Below, one piece after another: positions 48,029 to 58,518 of a stretch of DNA of 64,000 bases. Position 1 is the first letter of the stretch, and the number at the start of each line of letters is the position of its first letter. The position numbers and the translations under genes were made by a program. The notes beneath the pieces were generated by a model. That model searched no databases, was not told the origin of the DNA, and saw only the letters and a program-made list of their open reading frames with translations. Source of the stretch: Cohnella mopanensis (lineage in GTDB: Bacteria > Bacillota > Bacilli > Paenibacillales > Paenibacillaceae); the NCBI RefSeq assembly GCF_022352055.1, contig NZ_JAKRWM010000014.1, forward strand, positions 1 through 64,000, read 5' to 3'.

Positions 48029-48916
48029 TCACTTCTGCTTATCATCATAATACTCGACAAGGAAATGTTGAAATTCGCGCGCAGCTTCAGATAGATATCG
48101 CGTTTCATTCCATGATACGAAAAAGGCGTGTTTGTTATCCGTGCCTTCGATAGGCAGCAAGGTATATTGCGTTACTTCATTCCATTTGCATCCCGGGACG
48201 AATGCAATCCCTAGACCTGCCTGTACCAGACTGCGCAAAGCGGCGGGCTCATCCACCTCACAGATGATGGTCCGCTGAATTCCCGCTCTGCGACTGATCT
48301 CGTCATTGACTTGGCGAAACGGATGTCCGATCTTGTATTCGATGAATGGGTCGTCTGCTACCTGCTCCAATGTAATGCTGCTATGATTCTCCAACCGGTG
48401 CCCGTGTGGCACAGCCAGGAAGACCTCTGTCTGGAGAACGGGAAATTCACGAATGCCCGGCTTGTGAAGAGATATCGGTCCAAACCCGAGATCTGTAATG
48501 CCCTGCTCCAAAAGCTCCCCAATGCTATGCGTCTCGGCAGGTGCAATCTGATTAATGCGGAAGCTTACATCCGGGAATTTCTCGCGAAAAGCCGCTACAG
48601 AAGGCGAGAGACAGATTAATGTGTTCGTAGCGATGCTGACAATCCCCCGATCTAGCCCCGCCAATTCTATCACTTCTTTCTTTCCTTCTTCCAGTAAGGA
48701 TAAAGCGGATTCGACTTTGGATAGAAAGGCTTTGCCGAATGTGTTAAGACGAATTTGCCTGGCTGTTCGATCAAACAGCGGGACGCCCAGGTCCTCCTCC
48801 AGTCTGGAAATCGTCCTGCTGAGAGCAGGCTGTGCAATATGAAGCTGTTCAGCCGCCCTGGTCACATGCTCCAATCTGGCAACTGTGCGGAAATATTTTA
48901 ATTGAAGAAGCTCCAA
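48029..48916 (-). CDS. LysR-family transcriptional regulator
   Basis: A 295-residue LysR protein: N-terminal helix-turn-helix LKYFRTVARLEHVTRAAEQLHIAQPALSRTISRLEEDLGVPLFDRTARQIRLN and a C-terminal effector-binding domain (VSIATNTLICLSPSVAAFREKFPDV to LRSLVQAGLGIAFVPG). TTG 48916 after AAAGGGG is the start. It is transcribed away from the epoxide hydrolase gene (49289), the classic LysR layout, so it probably activates that gene in response to the hydrolase substrate or product. Confidence 0.9.
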   Translation of the reverse strand: MELLQLKYFRTVARLEHVTRAAEQLHIAQPALSRTISRLEEDLGVPLFDRTARQIRLNTFGKAFLSKVESALSLLEEGKKEVIELAGLDRGIVSIATNTLICLSPSVAAFREKFPDVSFRINQIAPAETHSIGELLEQGITDLGFGPISLHKPGIREFPVLQTEVFLAVPHGHRLENHSSITLEQVADDPFIEYKIGHPFRQVNDEISRRAGIQRTIICEVDEPAALRSLVQAGLGIAFVPGCKWNEVTQYTLLPIEGTDNKHAFFVSWNETRYLSEAAREFQHFLVEYYDDKQK

Positions 48917-49288
48917 TGGAATCGCCCCTTTTCCATATATGTAATGTAATGAATAGCTGGAGAAATATACATATCCTATATTATCCTTTACCTATAATCG
49001 ATTGTAAAATAAAGGGTAACCAAAGGATAGGGGGACATTCCACGTAAACCGATAAATTGATCTATATACTTGCACTCACCAAGGCATTATCTTCCATAAC
49101 CACGATCATATTCAAAATTGTACTGCCGAAAATGGCGAAGAGTTCCGGTTTTCTTACTCGCAATCTATTCGCTTATTTATGCGTTCGGTTCCGCGTGTAC
49201 GGTAAATAGGCCGATCACTTCAAGTTAAAAGGCGTGATCACATATGGGCTGGGAATATAAATTGAAATTAAAAATGGAGGCTGATCTT
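48917..49288. promoter_or_regulatory. Divergent control region between lysR and epoxide hydrolase genes
   Basis: Holds the inverted repeat TATCCTTT (48982-48989) / AAAGGATA (49022-49029), a possible LysR-binding pair, in AT-rich DNA with ATATCCTATAT. The 100 bases before 49289 include an in-frame ATG at 49244 without a good RBS. No further gene is evident. Confidence 0.45.
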
Positions 49289-50458
49289 ATGGGGGGTATA
49301 GAAGGAAAGGATTACCCAGAATTATTCGATGAGGAAATAAGGCCGTTTTCTATCGAGATTCCGCAAGGTGAGCTCGACGACCTTCGGGACCGGCTAGCCC
49401 GAACCCGTTGGCCGGACGAATTGGCAGAAGAAGGATGGAGTTACGGTGTGCCGCTCGATTATCTCAGGAAGCTGGCGGACTATTGGCGCATCTCGTACGA
49501 TTGGCGCAAACAGGAAGCTTGGTTAAACGGCTTTCCGCAGTATACTATATCGATCGATGGGGCGAACATTCATTTCCTGCACGTCCGTTCTCCGGAGCGG
49601 GAGGCGCTGCCGCTTATTCTCACCCACGGCTGGCCGGGCTCGATCATCGAGTTCCTCGACATGATTGGACCGCTTGTTGACCCGAGGTCTCATGGCGGCG
49701 ATCCGGCCGACGCCTTTCATTTGGTCATCCCGTCGATCCCCGGCTTCGGTTTTTCAGGTCCTACTCAGGAGTCGGGGTGGAACGTAAAAAGGGTCGCCCG
49801 CGCTTGGGCGGAGCTAATGAGACGGCTGGGTTATAAACGATATGGTGCTCAGGGTGGCGATTGGGGGGCATTCATTTCCAGGGCATTGGCCGAAGTGGAC
49901 CACGAGCATATGTGTGGCGTGCATTTGAACTATTTGCATACAATTCCAGCCGATGATTTCGATCCGAACGAACTGTCCCAGGAAGAGCGAGACAGGCTTG
50001 AGCGGTCTCAGCGCTACCGGTCTGCTCCTGCAGGGTACATGAGACTGCAGGCGACCCGGCCGCAGACGTTGTCCTATGCGCTCACCGACTCTCCGGTCGG
50101 GCAGCTGGCATGGATCGTTGAAAAATTCTGGGAATGGACCGATCCGGCTTGTCGGGTGGATGACGATCGAATTCTAACCAATGTGATGCTGTATTGGTTA
50201 ACGGGCACCGCGGGATCGTCAGCCCGTCTATACTACGAGAATTTCAAATCGAAAGGTGTTTTGAACCCGTGTCCTGTCCCTATGGGCATGGCGGTGCTTC
50301 CTTACGAATTGGCTTTGCCCGTGCGTTCGCTTGCGGAGCGCGAACACTCCGTCGTGCACTGGACCGAATTTAACCATGGGGGTCATTTTGCCGCTATGGA
50401 GGTCCCTAATCTGATGGTTCAAGACTTGAAGATCTTCTTCAGACAATTTCGAAGGTAG
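49289..50458 (+). CDS. Epoxide hydrolase, microsomal-type (EHN plus alpha/beta hydrolase)
   Basis: A 389-residue enzyme that adds water to epoxides. N-terminal EHN domain ([28 protein letters not shown] ... [28 protein letters not shown]), then the hydrolase core with oxyanion motif [15 protein letters not shown], the nucleophile in GGDWGAF (Asp191) and the terminal His in [12 protein letters not shown]. Lid tyrosines are plausible in LNYLHTIP and the [19 protein letters not shown] region. ATG 49289 with GGAGG eight bases upstream is the start. Likely under the divergent LysR regulator. Confidence 0.92.
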   Translation: MGGIEGKDYPELFDEEIRPFSIEIPQGELDDLRDRLARTRWPDELAEEGWSYGVPLDYLRKLADYWRISYDWRKQEAWLNGFPQYTISIDGANIHFLHVRSPEREALPLILTHGWPGSIIEFLDMIGPLVDPRSHGGDPADAFHLVIPSIPGFGFSGPTQESGWNVKRVARAWAELMRRLGYKRYGAQGGDWGAFISRALAEVDHEHMCGVHLNYLHTIPADDFDPNELSQEERDRLERSQRYRSAPAGYMRLQATRPQTLSYALTDSPVGQLAWIVEKFWEWTDPACRVDDDRILTNVMLYWLTGTAGSSARLYYENFKSKGVLNPCPVPMGMAVLPYELALPVRSLAEREHSVVHWTEFNHGGHFAAMEVPNLMVQDLKIFFRQFRR

Positions 50459-50530
50459 TCGGAGTAAACGATTTGACGAGCATCGCGTGCATGGGCATGG
50501 GAAAATTTTCGCTCCTCTCAAAATGGATGC

Positions 50531-50556
50531 AAAAAAGCCGCCAAAGCTGCGGCGGC
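50531..50556 (-). terminator. Terminator of the esterase gene
   Basis: On the minus strand GCCGCC (50556-50551) pairs with GGCGGC (50542-50537), followed by TTTTTT (50536-50531). Confidence 0.85.
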
Positions 50557-50590
50557 GATGATCGGTTAGCCGATCTCAAGTGGGTCATTT

Positions 50591-51628
<1,038 letters not shown>

Positions 51629-51773
51629 TTATTATTCGAGCGTCTGACTGCAGGTGAAACATAAAATCAACGGGATTCCAGAAGCATTATTGGCAATATT
51701 TAACCACAAGAGACTCACAAACCAATTTTAATATGTTAACCTATGCTCATATTCGTTCATCATGGAGGCGCCT

Positions 51774-52451
51774 ATGAAGATGCTGATCGTAGAGGATGAT
51801 ATTGCGATATCATATACGATTGCGAGGGTTATGCGGGATGAAGGGCATGAGGTTACGGAGTGTCATAACGGAGAAGAGGGCTTGCATCACGCATTGTACG
51901 GCGAGTTCGATTTAATTATTCTGGATATTATGCTGCCCAAGTTGGATGGATTTACGCTCATCCAAGAATTGAGGAAGCAAAGAGTGGATACCCCGATTCT
52001 TTGTCTGACGGCAAAAGATGGATTGAACGACCGGGTAAAGGGGTTAACGATCGGAGCGGACGATTATGTGGTGAAGCCATTCGAGATTCCAGAACTGATC
52101 GTCAGGGTAAAAGTACTGCTGCGCCGCTATGGCAAGGTTAATCAAAAAGAGCAGATTAGCTACGGCCCAATTGCTATTCAAGTCAGAAGCCGTGCGATAA
52201 CGGTTAGAGGAGAAGAGCTGAATCTAACGGAGAAGGAATATGAGCTGCTTGAGTACCTGCTCATGAATAAAGAGCAGATCGTGACGAAGGATCAAATCTA
52301 TAACCGGATTTGGGGGCTCGATTCGGAAGCGGGAATCGACATCGTCGAGCTTTATGTCCATTACCTTCGAAAGAAGCTATCTCTCTGGGATGCAAATCAT
52401 TTTATCCAAACCGTAAGAGGCTTGGGCTACAGACTTAGAATAAACGAATAG
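51774..52451 (+). CDS. OmpR/PhoB-family response regulator
   Basis: A 225-residue regulator: receiver domain (MLIVEDD at the start, phosphoacceptor Asp51 in LIILDIMLPKLDG, Lys in VVKPFEIPEL) and C-terminal winged helix (LTEKEYELLEYLLMNKEQIVTKDQIYNRIWG ... YVHYLRKKL ... TVRGLGYRLR). ATG 51774 follows GGAGGC. It opens a three-gene unit with a DUF885 protein and a sensor kinase, the kinase being its likely partner. Confidence 0.93.
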   Translation: MKMLIVEDDIAISYTIARVMRDEGHEVTECHNGEEGLHHALYGEFDLIILDIMLPKLDGFTLIQELRKQRVDTPILCLTAKDGLNDRVKGLTIGADDYVVKPFEIPELIVRVKVLLRRYGKVNQKEQISYGPIAIQVRSRAITVRGEELNLTEKEYELLEYLLMNKEQIVTKDQIYNRIWGLDSEAGIDIVELYVHYLRKKLSLWDANHFIQTVRGLGYRLRINE

Positions 52452-52520
52452 TTGTTCAAAGGAAAATCAAAGGTTCATCCGCTATATTCTCCTAAAACAC
52501 ATATAAAGGGGATATAAGCT

Positions 52521-54266
52521 ATGAGCCTTTTACCACAGGTAACTAAGAAAAAACGTCTGGCTCTTCTATTGGCTGTGGGATTTCTCGTATTGCTGATTGC
52601 AGGTGGTTTGGTATGGCGGACCCAACACCAGCCAGAGAGTTTCGACGCATTAGTTCAGAAGTTGGCGGTGGATACGCTTAAGGAAGACCCAGAGACACAG
52701 CTCTTTTTTGGTGTCGAAAATGAGAAGGGAATCCAATGGGATCCCACTAAGCTTACGGACCTGTCGGATGCCGATTACGAACAATTAAACGAAGAGAGCA
52801 ACGATCTTCTTGAAAAATTGAATGACTACGATGCTGCCAAGCTTTCCCCGGAAGACAAACTCACTTATGATATCCTCAAATGGGACCTAAGCGTAGCTCA
52901 ACCATTAATTAAATATTGGAACCTGAATACGAATGATTATCTTTCCCTAACCATTTTCCCGCCGTACTTTGCGAATAACTATCCGATTCGTAACCAAGCA
53001 GATGCAGAGAATTATATAGTTGCGCTGAACGGGTTTTCGGACAAAGTTGCGCATATTATAGGCAGAATTCAAGACAGACGGGAGAAAGGCATCGTTCCTG
53101 CTTCTGAATTTCTGAAGGAAATGCTTACGAGTTATGAGAATTTGCGAAGCACGCAACCGGAAGAAACGATTCTGTATAGTTTATTTGCAGAGAAATTAGC
53201 CGCGTTAAAACTCGATCCGTCCGAAGAAGGGAAGCTGGAACAAGAGCTAGCACAAACCTTAGCCGATCATGTACTGGCTTCATACGGCAAACTTGCCGAT
53301 GTCATCAAAAACGATCTTATGAAGCAAGCCCCCGTGGGTCAAGGGATTTGGATTCAGCCAGGCGGCAACGAATATTATAACGCAAGGCTTAAACTTGCCA
53401 TAAGTACGGACCTCAGTCCCCAGGAAGTCCACGAAATCGCCAAACGCAAGGTAGAGGAAATCGTAAAGGAGCTGAGAAGTGGAGCTCTGGGGCAAGCACA
53501 GACTGCGGCTGCAACCAAACTCCTAACCGGTGATAAATTGCTACAAGCGTTAAACAGCAGTTTGTCGGATGCAACGCCTTACTTATCCGATTGGTTTGAA
53601 GAGGAGTTCATCCCGGACCATCCCGTGGATGTGCGGGCATATTCGGCTCTGTTCGCATCGGCAGGCGGGATGTATATTCCCTTATCTATAGATGGCGATA
53701 GGGACGGGAGATTTGTCATTCCACTCGAAAACCCGACATCCGAAGAAATGGTTAAAATGCTAGCGTTGCATGAGGGTATTCCGGGGCACCATTTTCAATT
53801 CTCAATCCAATATGATTCGCCGACCATTCCATTAATCCGCAAAATAACGATGTCATCTGGGTACGTAGAGGGATGGGCGGTCTATATGGAAAGCTTATGT
53901 GCGGAGAAGGGTTTGCTAGATCGGAACACGGTCCTAAATCGGTTGCTTGCCAACTCCCTAGGCACCGTGATAGATACGGGTATCCATGGGCTGAAATGGA
54001 CAAGAGAACAAGCTAATGAGTATCTGGTAAGCGTCATCGGCACGACGAGCGATGCCTTGATCGACAGTGTCATTGCATATCCAGGGCTTAACGCGAGCTA
54101 TGCGATTGGATCCGAACAATTCAAATCTCTTCGAGAGAAGGCGGAAAGCGAACTCGGAGAACGCTTCGATATCAAGGCGTTTCATTCCGTTCTTCTGCGA
54201 AACGGTAATATGCCGTTCCCGGTCTTGGAGCAGCAAGTGAATCAATACATCAAATCTGCTAAATAA
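52521..54266 (+). CDS. DUF885-family membrane-anchored metallopeptidase-like protein
   Basis: A 581-residue protein with an N-terminal membrane anchor (RLALLLAVGFLVLLIAGGLVW) and an extracytoplasmic DUF885 domain. The gluzincin-like motif HEGIPGHH begins at residue 417 (LALHEGIPGHHFQFSIQY), with GYVEGWAVYMESLC supplying the downstream Glu. Members of this family are thought to be zinc carboxypeptidase-like enzymes; few have been assayed. AAAGGGG precedes ATG 52521. It lies between the response regulator and the kinase genes (21 bases before the kinase), so it may modify the signal seen by the kinase or be the main target of the system. Confidence 0.85.
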   Translation: MSLLPQVTKKKRLALLLAVGFLVLLIAGGLVWRTQHQPESFDALVQKLAVDTLKEDPETQLFFGVENEKGIQWDPTKLTDLSDADYEQLNEESNDLLEKLNDYDAAKLSPEDKLTYDILKWDLSVAQPLIKYWNLNTNDYLSLTIFPPYFANNYPIRNQADAENYIVALNGFSDKVAHIIGRIQDRREKGIVPASEFLKEMLTSYENLRSTQPEETILYSLFAEKLAALKLDPSEEGKLEQELAQTLADHVLASYGKLADVIKNDLMKQAPVGQGIWIQPGGNEYYNARLKLAISTDLSPQEVHEIAKRKVEEIVKELRSGALGQAQTAAATKLLTGDKLLQALNSSLSDATPYLSDWFEEEFIPDHPVDVRAYSALFASAGGMYIPLSIDGDRDGRFVIPLENPTSEEMVKMLALHEGIPGHHFQFSIQYDSPTIPLIRKITMSSGYVEGWAVYMESLCAEKGLLDRNTVLNRLLANSLGTVIDTGIHGLKWTREQANEYLVSVIGTTSDALIDSVIAYPGLNASYAIGSEQFKSLREKAESELGERFDIKAFHSVLLRNGNMPFPVLEQQVNQYIKSAK

Positions 54267-54286
54267 AAGGGAGAGCAAACCCCAGT

Positions 54287-55624
54287 ATGATCAAACGCAC
54301 GTTAGTACGGATGACAATATGGAACAGCGCGATCGTATTTAGCGTGTTCGTCATACTGGGGGGAGTGTTATATGGGCTGGCCCGGTATAAGATTTACTCC
54401 GACATCGATCGTCAACTGGTGTTCAATATAGATCACATGCAGCTAGTCACTCTGATTACCGGGGAGCAAGTCATTAACATCGATTCGAAAGAACCGGAAC
54501 GGTTCCTCTTGAATTATTATTGGGATTCTAACAATACCTTGATTGGACGCGTTTATTATAAAGAGCCCTATATCTCAATGAGTTGGAGACTTCTTGAAAA
54601 ACAAAATCATACGGGACCCGAGTCGATACAATTCGGTAATAATACCTATCGGTTCGTAAGCAGACCTTATCAGGGCAACTTGCCAGAAATAGAGAAGCTG
54701 TCGAATGTGCCCTTGAAATCCGTTCAGATGTTTACGGAAATTACGACCGAGGTGCACTATTTGAATCGGTTGTTATGGAGTATGGGTATCGGAATAGGGA
54801 TCGGTGCATTATTGTCCATTATCTTGGGTTACGCATTGGCTAGACGGGCACTCATTCCGATTCAGAAGGCTTGGGACAAGCAACAACAATTCGTTGCAGA
54901 TGCCTCTCACGAGTTGAGGAGTCCGCTTTCCGTCGTCCGAGGGCAGACGCAATTATTGTTGCGCCATCCCGATCATACGATCGAAGAAGAAAGTGTTCCA
55001 ATTTCAGCCATTCTGAAAGAAACCAAAAGAATGAGCAACATGGTAGACGGGTTGCTTCTTCTGGCAAGAGGTGATTCCCATGAGGAAGTCATCTCATGCA
55101 ATCCTGTGCGAGTTGACGGGATTATTAAGGAGATTGCCAAAAATATTGAGCCGATAATGGAATACAAGCAGCTGCGGTTACAGCTCCGAGTTGAAGGCGA
55201 GGATTTCCTTATTAATGGAGATGAGGATCGACTCATGCAGTTGTTCATGATTTTAATGGACAATGCCATTAAATTTACGCAGGAGCATGGACGAATCGAT
55301 CTAGAGTGCATTAGGCAAGGGAAATCGGTTCTTTTAATCGTCAAGGATAATGGAGCGGGGATTCCGGAACTCGAATTACCACTCATATTTAATCGTTTCT
55401 ACAAGGGGGATTCCGCTAGAAATAGAGGGGATCATGGAGCTGGCTTAGGGCTATCGATCGCACGCTGGATCATCGACCAACATCAGGGTTCTATCCGCAT
55501 TAGCAGCGAGGTAGGGCGTGGTACGACGGTTTCGATTCGTTTTCCGGTGATTGGATTTCGTATAGCGACAACCCCATCGCCACCGGGAATGAGGAACATC
55601 CGAGCAAGGCATAACAGTATCTGA
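54287..55624 (+). CDS. Sensor histidine kinase
   Basis: A 445-residue membrane kinase: N-terminal helix (NSAIVFSVFVILGGVLYGL), external sensor of about 130 residues, second helix (LLWSMGIGIGIGALLSIILGYALA), short HAMP-like link, HisKA with His208 (QFVADASHELRSPLSVVRGQ) and HATPase_c (NAIKFTQEHG, VKDNGAGIP, GAGLGLSIARWI). It pairs with the upstream response regulator. The normal kinase end (GTTVSIRFPV) is followed by about 25 extra residues (IGFRIATTPSPPGMRN...) encoded by a dispersed repeat, read in a different frame from its copy at 46184. Confidence 0.92.
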   Translation: MIKRTLVRMTIWNSAIVFSVFVILGGVLYGLARYKIYSDIDRQLVFNIDHMQLVTLITGEQVINIDSKEPERFLLNYYWDSNNTLIGRVYYKEPYISMSWRLLEKQNHTGPESIQFGNNTYRFVSRPYQGNLPEIEKLSNVPLKSVQMFTEITTEVHYLNRLLWSMGIGIGIGALLSIILGYALARRALIPIQKAWDKQQQFVADASHELRSPLSVVRGQTQLLLRHPDHTIEEESVPISAILKETKRMSNMVDGLLLLARGDSHEEVISCNPVRVDGIIKEIAKNIEPIMEYKQLRLQLRVEGEDFLINGDEDRLMQLFMILMDNAIKFTQEHGRIDLECIRQGKSVLLIVKDNGAGIPELELPLIFNRFYKGDSARNRGDHGAGLGLSIARWIIDQHQGSIRISSEVGRGTTVSIRFPVIGFRIATTPSPPGMRNIRARHNSI

Positions 55625-55640
55625 ACGAGCAAAGTCAACA
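55549..55640 (+). repeat. Dispersed repeat forming the 3' end of the kinase gene
   Basis: GATTGGATTTCGTATAGC ... CCCATCGCCACCGGGAATGAG ... GAGCAAGGCATAACAGTAT, then AAGTCAACA: aligns with 43865-43945 over its whole length, and its first half with 46127-46175. Kinase homology stops where the repeat begins. Confidence 0.75.
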
Positions 55641-55721
55641 AAGATTGAAAATGTGCGAATCATTCAACAAGCTCGGCGCGCACGGAAAGAGGTGACGAAC
55701 GAATTCGCCACCTCTTATCCC

Positions 55722-56183
55722 TTATTTATACTGCTCTTTCACCTCAACTAAAACGCCAAGCGCATTTGATGTGTCGAAGTATTCATACGCCTCATAGCCT
55801 TTTTCTTGTTTAAACAGGGATTCAAAGCCTGCATTCTTCATCGTTTCTTCGTCATTTTCTAAAGGTCCGTCCGACAACAAACAAATGGAGCATATCGACG
55901 TGCCATGTTCCTTTAACCAAGCTGCCCAGGGGTCATTATTTCCGAGAGGCTGGATAATTTCAAACCAGAAGTTATCGCTGAACACACTCTCTACCTTCAT
56001 TGGGGTATCCGTGATGTCGGCACCTTTATACTTTGTATAAGGTGATCTCACCTCTTTATGCTCCGCATGAAGCCCTGCAGGCTCTTTCCCTGTGCCTAGC
56101 AAAGTTTTATAGGCGGATACTGTTTTTTCAAGATTGTCTGTTACGACAATAACTTTAATGATTTTCGTAGATGATAATGTCAT
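55722..56183 (-). CDS. VOC-family protein
   Basis: A 153-residue VOC protein: IIKVIVVTDNLEKTVSAYKTLLGTG, then VFSDNFWFEIIQPLGNNDPWAAWLKEHGTSICSICLLSDG and EYFDTSNALGVLVEVKEQ, the layout of methylmalonyl-CoA-epimerase-like VOC members. It is the last gene of the nine-gene catabolic unit. It resembles the first gene of the same unit (62484) in organisation (QPLGNNDPWAAWLKEHGTS versus QPNDEPSTWRNYLEEKGEG), so the unit is framed by two related VOC proteins. A stem-loop (AAGAGGTG ... CACCTCTT, 55687-55716) follows. Confidence 0.8.
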   Translation of the reverse strand: MTLSSTKIIKVIVVTDNLEKTVSAYKTLLGTGKEPAGLHAEHKEVRSPYTKYKGADITDTPMKVESVFSDNFWFEIIQPLGNNDPWAAWLKEHGTSICSICLLSDGPLENDEETMKNAGFESLFKQEKGYEAYEYFDTSNALGVLVEVKEQYK

Positions 56184-56222
56184 TTTTATCTCCCTTTATA
56201 TGATCAATTTTTCTTTATTCGA

Positions 56223-56966
56223 TTATCGATTGGTGAAACCGCCGTCGGCAATAATTTCAGCACCTGTCACATAAGAAGATTCGTCGGACGCTAAGAACAA
56301 GGCAACCGCCGCAATCTCGCTAGGCTTTCCGATATGCCCGATGGGGAGCTGAGAAACGATATGGCTTCGTAGTTCTTCATCGCCGTGTATGAAATTCGTA
56401 AACGCCTTTGTCTCCGTTGGACCAGGACTTATAGCATTTGCTCTAATCCCCTTCTCTGCAAGCTCTCCTGTGAACGAACGCGCCATAGACCTGACCGCTG
56501 CTTTCGCCGCATTATAGATAATGGCGTTCTTCCCGCCTTGAAAACCTGCGATGGACGATATTAGAACAATTGAAGATTTATCGGACATATAAGGAAGTAA
56601 CTTCTGCACCGTGAAAAATGCCGAAAAAACATTAAGGTTCATGGTCAAATGAAACTGCTCAGGCGTGACTTCTGAAATCGGGCTTTGCGGTCCGTTACCG
56701 ACAATCGGTAGAACGGCCTTCAATTTGCGGCCTGTTTTTTTAACGGATTCCGCTATTTTTTCTAAATCATTCACGTTGGTGGCATCAACCTTGAGAATGT
56801 CAACGACCTGACTGTTTCCCTCGTATACTTTCTTTGCGTTTTCGATATTGTGATCAGCCACAATTAAATCGGCGCCTTCGCTTATGAAACGTTCTGCGAT
56901 CGCTCTGCCGATTCCATTCGCTGCACCCGTGACAACGACCAATTCTTTATCCAATAATTTTCTCAT
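56223..56966 (-). CDS. SDR-family oxidoreductase
   Basis: A 247-residue classical short-chain dehydrogenase: cofactor motif VVTGAANGIGRAIAERF, Asp-containing VADHN, NNAG-like VLPIVGNG (altered), catalytic Ser in VLISSIAGFQGG, YNAAKAAVRSMA as the YxxxK region, and the C-terminal ISPGPTETKAF plus SSYVTGAEIIADGGFTNR. The YxxxK motif is intact (Y-N-A-A-K). It overlaps the Gfo/Idh gene by four bases. A role in oxidising or reducing a sugar-derived or cyclitol intermediate is inferred from context. Confidence 0.88.
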   Translation of the reverse strand: MRKLLDKELVVVTGAANGIGRAIAERFISEGADLIVADHNIENAKKVYEGNSQVVDILKVDATNVNDLEKIAESVKKTGRKLKAVLPIVGNGPQSPISEVTPEQFHLTMNLNVFSAFFTVQKLLPYMSDKSSIVLISSIAGFQGGKNAIIYNAAKAAVRSMARSFTGELAEKGIRANAISPGPTETKAFTNFIHGDEELRSHIVSQLPIGHIGKPSEIAAVALFLASDESSYVTGAEIIADGGFTNR

Positions 56967-58051
56967 TCAAAATCCTCGCCATCATATTTGAAATCAAGCT
57001 GTCTTCTCATTTCATCCATAATTTTCATCACGGATAATGTGTCTTCCCAAGGCATAACTGAAGATTCAACCTTGCCTTCTATAAGACACCTTTGCACCTC
57101 GGCAGCTTCGAAATGCATGCCGAATAGCCCGTCGCGGCCAGCTTCGTAATGTTCATGCGTTTTTGATAGATACTCCAATGTCGAACCGTCATTATAGTAA
57201 ACAGTGAAGTCCGACGGCCTGTAAAATTGCCGTTGAATTTCGATTCTCCCTTTGGTTCCGCAGATTGCGGCGGTGACAGGAGATGACGCGAGCGAGCCAA
57301 AAGCTAGCAACGCAAGTGCGCCTTTGCCATTGCCATATTCGAAAATGGCAGCATCGTTGGAGTCTACGCCTGTTGGCGTCGCGGAGCCGGCAGCGATTAT
57401 TCTCGTTGGGTTTCCGAGCAGAAACTGCACGAAGGAAATCGGATATACGCCCAAGTCTAGAAGAGCTCCGCCTGCAAGCTCGGGTGCATACAAGCGATGT
57501 TTAGGATCAAATGGAAAGCAAACCCCATGGTCGGCGATGATCTGAACAATGTCCCCTATTTCGCCCCGATCAATCAATTCTTTGACTTTGATGATATGCG
57601 GCAGAAATCGTGTCCAATACGCCTCCATAACGAATAGATTTTTCTCTTTTGCCAAATCTATAATTTCCTTCGCCTGCTTATAATTTTGCGTAAATGCCTT
57701 CTCGACTAGAATAGGCTTATCGTGTTGCAAGCACTTCATCGCCCACTCATGGTGCTGTGCATGTGGAGTCGCAATATAAATCACATCAATGTCAGGATCT
57801 CTCATCAGCTCTTCATAAGAACCGTACGCTTTGTCTATTGACGGAAACTCGTGTTGAAACGCTATTGCTTTTATTAAGTCACGCGAACCAACGGCAGCAA
57901 TGTTTCCGCCGGCTTTGATCACTTGCGCGGCAAAACAGCTTGCGATCCAGCCAGAACCAAGGATCCCCCACCTATGCGTATTAGGCATTTTTTCGTCTAG
58001 CTGAACAGGATAAGACCTAGCCGGCAAAAATTCTTTTTTTACGTTTTCCAT
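56963..58051 (-). CDS. Gfo/Idh/MocA-family oxidoreductase
   Basis: A 362-residue NAD(P)-dependent dehydrogenase. The Rossmann part begins RWGILGSGWIASCFAAQVIKAGGNIAAVGSRD, and the family's catalytic Lys is in ILVEKAFTQN (usual EKP replaced by EKA). The C-terminal half (GGALLDLGVYPISFVQFLLG) has the wording of the dimeric dihydrodiol dehydrogenase / D-xylose dehydrogenase subgroup. ATG 58051 gives about 20 residues before the Rossmann fold. Cotranscribed with a sugar importer and a sugar isomerase-like gene, so a sugar or cyclitol substrate is likely. Confidence 0.88.
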   Translation of the reverse strand: MENVKKEFLPARSYPVQLDEKMPNTHRWGILGSGWIASCFAAQVIKAGGNIAAVGSRDLIKAIAFQHEFPSIDKAYGSYEELMRDPDIDVIYIATPHAQHHEWAMKCLQHDKPILVEKAFTQNYKQAKEIIDLAKEKNLFVMEAYWTRFLPHIIKVKELIDRGEIGDIVQIIADHGVCFPFDPKHRLYAPELAGGALLDLGVYPISFVQFLLGNPTRIIAAGSATPTGVDSNDAAIFEYGNGKGALALLAFGSLASSPVTAAICGTKGRIEIQRQFYRPSDFTVYYNDGSTLEYLSKTHEHYEAGRDGLFGMHFEAAEVQRCLIEGKVESSVMPWEDTLSVMKIMDEMRRQLDFKYDGEDFE

Positions 58052-58110
58052 AGGTTACAAAAACCCTTCCTGTAAAAAAGTTTCCTTAAACACGATTTAT
58101 GCCGCTGTAA

Positions 58111-58476
58111 TCAAGCATCTCTTTCGCCGAGCGACCAATTTTCAGCACTGTTTTCAACAACGCAAACCAAAATATCATCGCGCCTGATTCCAATGTCGAC
58201 TAGCCTCTTTGTTAGTTCTTTATATGTTTTTTTCTTTTGCTCAAGCGAAAACATACGAACCATTGTAATTCTAATAATGATCAAATCTTGTCTATCGCGA
58301 TTGTCATAAGTCGGCGAAAAAATAATCTCCCCCTCATCATGCGGTCTAAACACCTGGAATAGATCGGTCGTATCCATACCTAGACCCGCGACCAACGAAT
58401 GATGAATGGCATTTGATATTTCTTTTCCTTTATCCGCAAACACCGACCTCATTAAGTCAACTTGAATCAACGGCAT
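58111..58476 (-). CDS. Tautomerase-superfamily protein
   Basis: A 121-residue protein beginning M-PLIQVDLMRSVFADKGKEISNAIHHSLVAGLG. The start is placed at ATG 58476, because removal of Met then exposes Pro1, the catalytic base of 4-oxalocrotonate-type tautomerases; ATG 58479 would mask it. IIIRITMVRMFSLEQKKKTYKELTKRLVDIGIRRDDILVCVVENSAENWSLG is the second beta-alpha-beta unit of the longer, fused-like subgroup. It may isomerise a keto/enol intermediate made by the Gfo/Idh or SDR enzyme. Confidence 0.85.
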   Translation of the reverse strand: MPLIQVDLMRSVFADKGKEISNAIHHSLVAGLGMDTTDLFQVFRPHDEGEIIFSPTYDNRDRQDLIIIRITMVRMFSLEQKKKTYKELTKRLVDIGIRRDDILVCVVENSAENWSLGERDA

Positions 58477-58518
58477 CATGATCCCCTGCTTTTCACTAGT
58501 AATCTGCTTTTGTTTCGA

